A stretch of 64,000 bases of DNA, from assembly GCF_002120225.1 (NCBI RefSeq), contig NZ_LAPZ01000001.1, forward strand, positions 531,705 to 595,704. Direction: 5' to 3'. Made by a program: the position numbers and the translations under genes. The DNA comes from Tenacibaculum holothuriorum. GTDB lineage: Bacteria; Bacteroidota; Bacteroidia; Flavobacteriales; Flavobacteriaceae. This document shows, in pieces, positions 17,956-25,764 of the stretch (its first letter is position 1; each line of letters begins with the position of its first letter). A model generated the notes under the pieces. That model ran no database searches and had not been told where the DNA came from. It saw only the letters and a list, made by a program, of their open reading frames with translations.

Positions 17956-18114
17956 TTAATCATAGCCTCCCCCTGGATCTTCTGGACTTTGCGCCTGTGC
18001 TTTTTGTGGATTTAATATTAAATATGTTCCTAATGCTGTTAAAGCTGCATATTTACTGTAAGAACCTATTTTTTTTAAAGCATCTTTCCTGTTTATTTTA
18101 TCATCTTTTTTCAT
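17956..18114 (-). CDS. Small exported-looking peptide, last gene of the surface operon
   Basis: A 52-residue frame starts with ATG at 18114, 4 bp after the stop codon of the giant protein gene, and ends just before a strong terminator. It reads as a charged start (M-K-K-D-D-K), then N-R-K-D-A-L-K-K, a hydrophobic stretch Y-A-A-L-T-A-L-G-T-Y-L-I-L, then an A-Q-A-Q signal-peptidase-like site and a 10-residue acidic, glycine-rich tail (S-P-E-D-P-G-G-G-Y-D). The layout suggests a signal peptide releasing a tiny mature peptide or a membrane-held tail. Similar short proteins with an N-R-K-x-A-L-K-K motif seem familiar from flavobacteria, but I know no function for them. Confidence 0.75.
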   Translation of the reverse strand: MKKDDKINRKDALKKIGSYSKYAALTALGTYLILNPQKAQAQSPEDPGGGYD

Positions 18115-18118
18115 ACCC

Positions 18119-21100
18119 CTATTCTAGAATTAATTTGATAGTTTTATTGCCTGATGCTGTTCTTAGTTTAGCAATGTACATAGATTGAGACAACGAATTT
18201 GGTAGCGTAATTTCTTTTGTGTTTACACTTCTAAATGTTTCTTTAAATATCTCTTTACCTAATAAATCGTATAGCTTTAATGTAGAAGTTTCTCCGTTGA
18301 GTCCTTTAATTGTCAATGTGCGCTTACCAGATACATACATTTGTATGTTTGCATTTGTAAAGTTGTCATCTATCGATAAGGTTTTACTTGTTGTATGTAA
18401 ATAAAACCTACCCACCTCATCTAAATCTGTAGTTGTTTCAATTATATATTCACTACCTTCTTTATCTAAACGAGTAAATGTTTTTGTTTCTTTATCTTCA
18501 AGATATATACGTAAGTTACTAGGAACATTCTTTGCTTGTAATTTAAAAGAAAGTTTTTTATTTGCTTTTGCTATTACTCCTATCGGAACAATCATTTCTT
18601 CAAAATTGCTAGGAGGTAATCCTTGTAAAGCGTATCTCTTACCATTCTCTTCTACTAAACTAGAATATATATCTAGTTGTTTAGATTCCGCACTAAATAC
18701 CTCAGCATCATAACCTATATCTAAACCAGTAGTTGTACCATTAACGTAAATTATGGTAGTAGATTTACTTGTTTTTTTAGATTTCTCATCCTGCTCAAGT
18801 TGTAATATAATTTGAAAACGAGTATCTGAGCTTCTATGAAAAACATTTGTAGTTTGATGACTCATAAAACTCTTAGGAATAGAAATTGTACCTCCGCCTA
18901 CATTTGACTTCACAAAAAATCCTTGACCTGGTGCTAAATACGCTGTACTTGTATTTAAATGATTGTAAGGTTGATATTGCGTACCGTCCCACAAATACAC
19001 TGCTAAATTAGACGATAACACTCCTTGGTTTTCTGTAAGAAAATTACTCACTGCCGCTGCATTACTTATTGGTAAAAAGGCTGGATACGGATTTGCAATC
19101 AAATTCCAACTATTCTTAGTTCCTTCATTAATACTTATGGAAGCATCTGTTGTTTTATAATTTCCAGTAAATGTATAATCTCCTGCTTCTGATCTTAACA
19201 TAGAATAGCCTTTTCCACTGATAAAATCACCAGAAGTAGCAAGATTTGCCACCAAAACATAATCCCATCCTACTTGGTCTGAAGGTTTGTTATTGTTATA
19301 AGGTGCAATTCCGTATTTATCTCCTGCAGTGTTTATATCTACCTTATTATCAACATTCTGAACAAATGTTTGTATAGATTGATTTTCTACAGGTGCTCCT
19401 ATTAAGTGCCATTTATCACTTACTGCGCGTTTGTAAGTAATAGTACCTAAAACATTTCCTTTAGCTATAAAAGTAGCATCTGAATTTATAGTTAACTTAT
19501 TATTAGTTGTAACATCATCTTCCGCAGTTAAACTCGTTTGAGACTGTAACGCTAAACTAGCATTAGTATCTATAAATAATCCCAATACCTTTTTAGCACC
19601 CGTTGTAATTATAGGCATGTTAGCTGCTCCGTTTGGTATTATAGCGGTTTTTGTTTCTGTTGGTTCGTTATTACTCCAGTTTGAAGCAGTTGACCAGTTT
19701 GTATCAGTACCTTTCCATCTTGTAGTTTCATCTTTATATTCGTAAGCTCCAATATCAATGATTCCTACTTCACGAGTATTTCCAATAAAATCTTTAGTTT
19801 CAGTATTTACAGCGTCATTTCCTATGTTTATCAAAGGTGAAATTACCTGTAAACTAAAATCACTCGCTCCCGAATTAGTAAATCTCGGATTAGTACTTTC
19901 TAATGAGTTACCATTATTAGTAGTTTTAGCTGTTGTTGGAAAAGCGACATCAAACGAACAGTACGAATAAGTCATATTTCCTGTTCCTCCTCCTAATACA
20001 CTAAACACAGTATTACCGTTATTGGAAGCGAAAATAGTATTAACAGCATCAAAATTTCCATTAAATGCTCGCAAGGCTTCTCCAACGGGTGCTGTATTAT
20101 TCACTACAGTACAGTTTACCAAGTTAGTAGTTCCACCTTCTGCACCAATTGCACCTCCTGAATGTGTTGCTATGTTATTGTGAATTAATGTATTGGTTAA
20201 TATAACTTTATTGGTAATAGTTGTTGCAAAGTTAGCTAACCCGATACCACTAACACCGTTGTTATTGCGAATAATACAGTTCGTTATTTGGTTGTTGTTA
20301 GCGTCTCCACTCATATACACACCTGCCCCAAAACGTTCTGCTTGAATGCTTGCATGATCTGCATTTCCATTTTCAATAATAAAACCATCAATAACAATAT
20401 TGCCGTTTTGCAAGTGTACTACTGTACTACTGTTATCGGTAATTACACTTTCAGTACCAATATCACCACTTAAAATAGTTGGATTAGTTGTCCAGTTTCT
20501 ATCTACTAAATTAGCTTCTCCTCCTGCAAAGCCTCCATAAATTTTTAGGTTAGTACGTGGTGTAAAGGCTATAGTCCTATTATCTGTAGTCGTAGGCTTA
20601 TAAGTACCCTTTGCTACCCATATTTCAGTAATATTGTTACAGGCTTGTGCTTGTGTTAAAGCCTGTTGCAGGGTCTTAAACGCAGTTCCCCAAGTTTTTC
20701 CATCACCATTTACTCCAGCATTAATATTTACATAAAATATTGTACCCAAACCTGAGCATATATTTTCATAAGCCCCAATATCTATTGTTGTATCAAAAAT
20801 CCTATCATTACCTGCCAAATCTTTAGTTTTTGTATTTGCAGCATTGCTTCCTTTATCTTTAGCTTGTGAACTATTTTGTAAGCGATAATCTTTATTACCT
20901 TCATCAATAAACAATGGATTGGTATTGATTAAAACTTCTGCTCCTACTGTAACCACACCACTACCACCTCCTGGAGTTGTTGGTAGGCTATTAGTTGTTA
21001 ATACACTATAGGATAAGTTTACATTAGTCCCTTGATGATTATTTATATCTGGATTAGTATTCGCTACATTACCAGAAAAAATAGTATTGGTAATATCTAC

Positions 21101-24100
21101 ATTATCAACATTAAAAATATGTATAGCACCTCCTGATGGATTAGGCACTCCAGTAACCGCGCTATTTGATGCAAAAGTACAGTTCGTAATTTTTAAATTA
21201 CTTCCTAATTGTGGTGAAATAGCGCCACCTGCATTGGTTACCTCATTATTATGAAACAAGCAGTTGGTAAAGCTAATATTGGTACCATAAGAAATAACAG
21301 CACCTCCTACACCATCGGGGGTAGTAGCATTATTTCCTACTGCATTATTATATCTAAAAGTGGTGTTATTTATATTAATGTTATCAGGTCGTGGGGAAGC
21401 ATTAATATACATACCTGCTCCTGTACGCCCAGGAAGCACACTACTATCATCAGCAAAAGAATACTCAATAATAAAACCATCTAAAGTAATATTACTATTA
21501 GTAATGGTAACAATAGTATGAGCATCACCAGCTTCAGCTGTATAATTGTTGTTTAAATCTCCCGATAAAACAGTAGGATAAGTACTCCAATTACGATCAG
21601 CTAAATTTGTTTCATTTCCTAAAAATCCTCCATAGATTTCCACATTAGCTGGTATATTAAAACTACTGGTTTCTGCTGTTGGTTTGTATATACCTGTAGC
21701 CACCCATATTTTATCTGTAACACAAGGGTTTGTATTTGCCAATGCATCTTGCAATGTATTATAAGCTGTTCCCCAAGTTTTTCCATCACCTCCAGAAGTA
21801 GCATTGTCATCTACATAGATAGTTTTAGCTACAAAAGGTTGTGTTGTAAAGTTAGCAGTTGATAAATCTGTATTCGTTTGGGCATGATCCCAATTAGAAA
21901 CATTTTCTAAAAGAGCTGTAGTTACTTCTGCATTTCTATTAGAAACTTTAAACTCAGTTTTATTAGGTGCTGTAGTAGGAAATCCATCAATTACTACAGC
22001 TTTAGTATAAATATTCTTTGGGTTGTTTACAGAAGGTATATTTCCTCCTTTAGTATATAAAACTCCGTGTACTTGAGTTATACCATTACTTGGATTATTA
22101 TCAGTATCTTGATAAACATAAAATGCCTCTCCTGTTGAGGATACTGAAAAGTTACCTGTTAACGACACAGCCCCACAATTTCCTGATGTACAAGCTAAAC
22201 TTAATACATCAGTAGCGGTTTCTTTTACTGTAAACACGGTTCCTTTTGCAACACATGTTGCTGGAGACGTATATGTTATTACGGCTTCAGTACTTGAAAA
22301 AGTAAGTGAGGTATTGTTAAAATCATTGTCTGTAAAATAAAATCTAGTACTAGGCGCTATATCTTCTGTAGCTACAAATGAAAATCCATCTGGTGTGTCA
22401 TGATTCAATCCTAAAATAGCAATTGACGATTTAGTGTTATTGATATCATTATTTGTTATTTTTCCTGTTGCGGTATGAGGACTTCCTCCATTATATCCCG
22501 TCCCTGAACTTAACGTAAGTATGACTTCTTCCTCTGGTTCTAATACAGTATCATTTACAGGAGTAACAGTAAGACTTGCTGAGGATGCTCCATTAGCAAT
22601 AACAATACTTCCTGAGGATGCTGAAAAAGTATTAGCATTAGCTACAGTATAATCTGTTGTAAATGCTGCACTACCACTAACATCAAAATTAATAGTTATA
22701 TTTGATGTTGCTGGTGTACTTAAGGTAAACGTATAAGTTAAATTAGACGTGTTTAATTCTTCTACTGAACTTGGTGATACAGTGACTGATACTGTAGGAT
22801 TACTAGCTCCTTCACTGATAATAATACTGCTAAACGGTGTTGTAGATAAGTCTTGATTTACCTGTGCATGTAACCAGTTTGCAGTATTTTGAAAGTTGGC
22901 TTGATCTACTGTAGTGTTTCTTAATGCAGGATTATACTCTACTCTATTAGGGTTTATTGTAGGAAAATTATCTACAACAACTGCCCCTGTATATAATAAG
23001 GCGATATTTTCTGAAGTTGCAATAGCCCCACCTGGTCCAGCAATAGCAGAACGACCAGTTACTAATACACTATGAACTTCAGTAACTCCGTTCGTATGAT
23101 TATTATCAGAATCTGTATAAGCGAAAAAACTTTCTCCTTCAGATGATGGTGAAAAACTTCCTGAAATATGATTTATAGCCCCACAAGAACTTCCTGCACT
23201 ACAACTAACAACATAAGTATTAGCTGTAGTTTCTTTAACTGCTACGACTTTACCTCTACTTATCCCCCCCGCTGGAACTGTCCATTTTATTACAGCTTCT
23301 GTTCCTGTAAAAGCTAAAGCTGTATTTACAAATGAATTTTCTGTAAAATAAATAACTTGACCTGCGGTTAAATCTTTTAAAACTACAAATGAAAAGCCTT
23401 TAGGCCCTCCAGACTGATGATTCATTCCTGTTACAGCAACTAAAGGTGTAACTGCTAAAGTATCGTCATTAGTAATTTGCCCTACTGCATTACTTGGACT
23501 ACCAACATCGTAACCTGTACCAGATGTTGCTGTTAAAACAATACTCTCATTAGCTTCTAAACTTATTTCGTTAATAGGTGTTATAGTTACCGATGCTGAA
23601 CTATTTCCATTTGAAATAATTACAGAACCCGAAGTAGTACTAAAAGAATTTGCACCAGACTGTGAATAATCTGATCCAAATACTGCTGTACCACCTACAC
23701 TAAAATTAACTGTAATATTACTTGTTGCTGGAGTATTTAACGAAAAAGTATAGGTTATTGAATTGCCACTATTTTCAGCCACAGGACTTCCTGTAGCATT
23801 TACAGTAAGTACAGGATTAACTCCTGATAAATTTAAATTAGTAAATACTGTAGTTGATAAGGCTTGATGAGCTTGTGCATATACATAATTGTTTATATTT
23901 TCTAATTTAGCCTTACTAACATTTGTTCTATCTGCTACAGAAGTTTTATACTCTACTCTGCTAGGTGCAGTAGCAGGAAAACCATGTACTACTATAGCGT
24001 TAGCAAAATCTGGCACAGGATTTTCAATTGCTGGAATATTTCCTCCAGAAACTGATGAAGTACCTGTATATAGTACAGCATATATTTCGGTAATACCATT

Positions 24101-24511
24101 TGTAGGATTATCATCTGTATCGGTATAAGCATATAATGACTCTCCTGCTGTTGCTATAGAAAAATTACCACTTCCACTTGTCTTTATGGCTGCTCCTGCT
24201 CCTTCGCTTGTAGTTACTGTAAATACGTCTGTAGTAACGCCTGTTTCAGCTACATAAACCACATTTCCTTTACTTATTGCTGATGTTACCGTAAACTTGA
24301 CAACACTTTCGCCTAAATCATTAAATTTATTATTGACGTTATCGTACTCGTTTTCGGTAAAATAGATAACTTCGTTAACCGCTAAATTTTCAGTAGCTAA
24401 AAAAGTAAATCCATCAGGACTTGATACGTGGTTTAGTCCTATAACAGCTACTTTTTGAGCCATTACCGAAGCACTAATACATATAAATAAATATAACAGT
24501 AGTTTTTTCAT
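18119..24511 (-). CDS. Giant multidomain surface protein with T9SS type A sorting domain
   Basis: The start is set at ATG 24511, which gives a signal peptide (M-K-K-L-L-L-Y-L-F, ending VMAQ). The longer frame to 24553 begins with TTG inside the preceding gene's terminator. About 2130 residues contain three copies of a lamin-tail-like domain (each with I/V-x-G-x-N-H, P-D/K-G-F-x-F, then Y-F-T-E/D-N). Calx-beta modules (ending T-N-D-D or N-N-D) separate them. Two beta-helix plus choice-of-anchor-Q-like units follow, each starting G-D-G-K-T-W-G-T-A and ending D-I-G-A-Y-E. Then come beta sandwiches and a type A T9SS tail (L-K-L-Y-D-L-L-G-K-E, ending I-K-L-I-L-E). It is probably an adhesin or a cell-surface scaffold that binds calcium. 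Confidence 0.9.
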   Translation of the reverse strand: MKKLLLYLFICISASVMAQKVAVIGLNHVSSPDGFTFLATENLAVNEVIYFTENEYDNVNNKFNDLGESVVKFTVTSAISKGNVVYVAETGVTTDVFTVTTSEGAGAAIKTSGSGNFSIATAGESLYAYTDTDDNPTNGITEIYAVLYTGTSSVSGGNIPAIENPVPDFANAIVVHGFPATAPSRVEYKTSVADRTNVSKAKLENINNYVYAQAHQALSTTVFTNLNLSGVNPVLTVNATGSPVAENSGNSITYTFSLNTPATSNITVNFSVGGTAVFGSDYSQSGANSFSTTSGSVIISNGNSSASVTITPINEISLEANESIVLTATSGTGYDVGSPSNAVGQITNDDTLAVTPLVAVTGMNHQSGGPKGFSFVVLKDLTAGQVIYFTENSFVNTALAFTGTEAVIKWTVPAGGISRGKVVAVKETTANTYVVSCSAGSSCGAINHISGSFSPSSEGESFFAYTDSDNNHTNGVTEVHSVLVTGRSAIAGPGGAIATSENIALLYTGAVVVDNFPTINPNRVEYNPALRNTTVDQANFQNTANWLHAQVNQDLSTTPFSSIIISEGASNPTVSVTVSPSSVEELNTSNLTYTFTLSTPATSNITINFDVSGSAAFTTDYTVANANTFSASSGSIVIANGASSASLTVTPVNDTVLEPEEEVILTLSSGTGYNGGSPHTATGKITNNDINNTKSSIAILGLNHDTPDGFSFVATEDIAPSTRFYFTDNDFNNTSLTFSSTEAVITYTSPATCVAKGTVFTVKETATDVLSLACTSGNCGAVSLTGNFSVSSTGEAFYVYQDTDNNPSNGITQVHGVLYTKGGNIPSVNNPKNIYTKAVVIDGFPTTAPNKTEFKVSNRNAEVTTALLENVSNWDHAQTNTDLSTANFTTQPFVAKTIYVDDNATSGGDGKTWGTAYNTLQDALANTNPCVTDKIWVATGIYKPTAETSSFNIPANVEIYGGFLGNETNLADRNWSTYPTVLSGDLNNNYTAEAGDAHTIVTITNSNITLDGFIIEYSFADDSSVLPGRTGAGMYINASPRPDNININNTTFRYNNAVGNNATTPDGVGGAVISYGTNISFTNCLFHNNEVTNAGGAISPQLGSNLKITNCTFASNSAVTGVPNPSGGAIHIFNVDNVDITNTIFSGNVANTNPDINNHQGTNVNLSYSVLTTNSLPTTPGGGSGVVTVGAEVLINTNPLFIDEGNKDYRLQNSSQAKDKGSNAANTKTKDLAGNDRIFDTTIDIGAYENICSGLGTIFYVNINAGVNGDGKTWGTAFKTLQQALTQAQACNNITEIWVAKGTYKPTTTDNRTIAFTPRTNLKIYGGFAGGEANLVDRNWTTNPTILSGDIGTESVITDNSSTVVHLQNGNIVIDGFIIENGNADHASIQAERFGAGVYMSGDANNNQITNCIIRNNNGVSGIGLANFATTITNKVILTNTLIHNNIATHSGGAIGAEGGTTNLVNCTVVNNTAPVGEALRAFNGNFDAVNTIFASNNGNTVFSVLGGGTGNMTYSYCSFDVAFPTTAKTTNNGNSLESTNPRFTNSGASDFSLQVISPLINIGNDAVNTETKDFIGNTREVGIIDIGAYEYKDETTRWKGTDTNWSTASNWSNNEPTETKTAIIPNGAANMPIITTGAKKVLGLFIDTNASLALQSQTSLTAEDDVTTNNKLTINSDATFIAKGNVLGTITYKRAVSDKWHLIGAPVENQSIQTFVQNVDNKVDINTAGDKYGIAPYNNNKPSDQVGWDYVLVANLATSGDFISGKGYSMLRSEAGDYTFTGNYKTTDASISINEGTKNSWNLIANPYPAFLPISNAAAVSNFLTENQGVLSSNLAVYLWDGTQYQPYNHLNTSTAYLAPGQGFFVKSNVGGGTISIPKSFMSHQTTNVFHRSSDTRFQIILQLEQDEKSKKTSKSTTIIYVNGTTTGLDIGYDAEVFSAESKQLDIYSSLVEENGKRYALQGLPPSNFEEMIVPIGVIAKANKKLSFKLQAKNVPSNLRIYLEDKETKTFTRLDKEGSEYIIETTTDLDEVGRFYLHTTSKTLSIDDNFTNANIQMYVSGKRTLTIKGLNGETSTLKLYDLLGKEIFKETFRSVNTKEITLPNSLSQSMYIAKLRTASGNKTIKLILE

Positions 24512-24533
24512 AACTATCAATTTTATAATAATA

Positions 24534-24562
24534 AACCGATAGTCGTTGAACAACTACCGGTT
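24534..24562 (-). terminator. Terminator or attenuator hairpin after the tail-collar gene
   Basis: Two 14-nt arms (24534-24547 and 24549-24562) pair fully on the minus-strand RNA if two G-U pairs are allowed. On the plus strand those positions are A-C mismatches, which fixes the direction as leftward. The T-tract is weak (TTATTATTAT), so partial read-through into the giant protein gene is likely. Confidence 0.65.
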
Positions 24563-24572
24563 ATTTTTTCAT

Positions 24573-25094
24573 TTAACTTCTTGAAGGGAATAATCCTTGT
24601 AAAGCAATAATATAATTCAACCCTAAATGAGGATTTCTTATATCTATTGATTTACCTTCTCCAACTGGATTTGGGTTTACAACACCTCCTAAAAACGCAC
24701 CATTTGTTTTATCTTCTGAAAATCCATTTGTTATACTACTAATATTAAGTTTATCTGGAGATGCAGCATCTCCATTACCATTATTAACTGCTATCTCTAC
24801 ATCATGTGAATGAGGTGGTAAATTAGGTATAGTTAAAGTTACATGTTCACTTCCCCCCTTTTGTCCCTGACTTACAGGAGTTAACCCTGGACCTTGTCCA
24901 ACATGAATTGGCAGTCTTCCTCTTAAATCTGGTAATCCGAAGGTAGTTCTACCATCCCCTCCATACATAGTTCCTAAAATTGAAAAAAGAGCTGAATTTT
25001 GATTTATTGCCAATAATTGTCCGTCACATAGTGCCCAACCTCTTGGTGCAAAATTTCCTGCAAATAATATAATTTGTCCTAAAAATGGTTCCAT
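24573..25094 (-). CDS. Phage tail collar domain protein (microcystin-dependent protein family)
   Basis: The 173-residue product opens P-F-L-G-Q-I-I-L-F-A-G-N-F-A-P-R-G-W-A and continues C-D-G-Q-L-L-x-I, Y-G-G-D-G-R-T-T-F-x-L-P-D-L-R-G-R, then P-P-H-S-H. This is the complete tail-collar (MdpB-like) signature at normal length. No signal peptide is present. Such proteins are widespread in bacteria outside prophages and their role is unknown. No other phage gene is nearby, so it is probably not a prophage remnant. It lies 14 bp after a small unknown gene and upstream of the giant T9SS protein gene. Confidence 0.92.
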   Translation of the reverse strand: MEPFLGQIILFAGNFAPRGWALCDGQLLAINQNSALFSILGTMYGGDGRTTFGLPDLRGRLPIHVGQGPGLTPVSQGQKGGSEHVTLTIPNLPPHSHDVEIAVNNGNGDAASPDKLNISSITNGFSEDKTNGAFLGGVVNPNPVGEGKSIDIRNPHLGLNYIIALQGLFPSRS

Positions 25095-25108
25095 AGTAAT
25101 TTAGTTTT

Positions 25109-25480
25109 TTAATTAATAGTTAATTCTGGTAAGCTTATCATAATCATTGTTCCATTTTGAGTAGTAAGTGTATAACTTCCTAACTCATCAATGGTAAGAG
25201 TTAACTCTCCCCCTCCTTCGTAACGATAATACCCCTCTACAGTATGAGTTCTTACTAATACTCCCCAATGCTCTTTAGGGTATTCTTCATGTCCTTTAAT
25301 TTTAGTTGCAGCTAAATCAATAAAATTAACAACACCCATTCCTGGAACTTTTAAAATAGCATTTCCTAAATTTTCGAAAGTATTTTTCTGTCCTTGATAT
25401 ACAGGAGATGCTCCTTTATCTGTTGCAACTTTGATAGTACAATCATGAGTGTAATTGTTTAGGATACTTAGTGTATACAT
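25109..25480 (-). CDS. Small protein of unknown function, first gene of the tail-collar operon
   Basis: The 123-residue product is not recognised. It has no signal peptide or membrane segment and appears beta-rich (repeated S/T-x-T-V/I-x-T strands, a Y-Y-R-Y-E-G-G-G-E-L-T-L turn). It is the first gene after a regulatory region with shared 20-bp motifs and is followed at 14 bp by the tail-collar gene. Co-regulation with the neighbouring hybrid kinase is likely from the motifs. It could be a partner of the tail-collar protein; this is a guess from context. Confidence 0.75.
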   Translation of the reverse strand: MYTLSILNNYTHDCTIKVATDKGASPVYQGQKNTFENLGNAILKVPGMGVVNFIDLAATKIKGHEEYPKEHWGVLVRTHTVEGYYRYEGGGELTLTIDELGSYTLTTQNGTMIMISLPELTIN

Positions 25481-25533
25481 ATTTGTTTGGTTTAAATTGG
25501 TTTATAAATTTAATTTTCAAATAGCTATAGCAT

Positions 25534-25553
25534 ATGTAAAAAATCGTCAAAAA
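25534..25553 (+). promoter_or_regulatory. 20-bp regulatory motif, copy A
   Basis: ATGTAAAAAATCGTCAAAAA lies 53 bp before the small unknown gene (start 25480, leftward). An identical 20-mer is at 25670-25689, and an 18/20 match is at 28726-28745. Confidence 0.65.
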
Positions 25554-25604
25554 AGCTTTTTTGTATTTTTAAATACTGATACAAAACTGAAAATATGAAG
25601 TCGC

Positions 25605-25638
25605 AAAATCGTGTCAATCGTAATCAAAATCGTGTCAA
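25605..25638 (+). promoter_or_regulatory. Pair of 13-bp direct repeats, candidate AraC-type site
   Basis: AAAATCGTGTCAA occurs at 25605-25617 and 25626-25638, exactly 21 bp (two helical turns) apart. Its core resembles ATCGTCAA of the 20-bp motif. An inverted repeat AAATACTG (25571-25578)/CAGTATTT (25642-25649) brackets the pair. Spacing and placement between divergent genes fit direct-repeat binding by an AraC-type regulator. Confidence 0.6.
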
Positions 25639-25669
25639 AACCAGTATTTTGACTATATTGAACAGTGTA

Positions 25670-25708
25670 ATGTAAAAAATCGTCAAAAATTAACATATGT
25701 TAATTTTT
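25670..25708 (+). promoter_or_regulatory. 20-bp regulatory motif copy B joined to a 24-bp perfect palindrome
   Basis: The motif at 25670-25689 is identical to copy A. It overlaps a perfect AT-rich palindrome at 25685-25708, centred on CATATG. The pair sits 57 to 95 bp before the start of the hybrid kinase at 25765. Confidence 0.6.
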
Positions 25709-25734
25709 ATATCAAATTAAATCTTTGGGTTATC

Positions 25735-25742
25735 TATATTTG
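25735..25742 (+). promoter_or_regulatory. -7 promoter element for the second hybrid kinase
   Basis: TATATTTG matches TAnnTTTG, 22 bp before the ATG at 25765. No good -33 TTG is seen, which fits an activator-dependent promoter. Confidence 0.5.
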
Positions 25743-25764
25743 AAAAATTAAGGGGAATATTTAA

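Noticed and set aside
24512..24553. Longer start of the giant surface protein
   Set aside because: TTG start within the preceding terminator and would bury the signal peptide.
24573..25094. Tail-collar gene as sign of a prophage
   Set aside because: No capsid, terminase, integrase or other tail gene is nearby, and the family is common outside phages.
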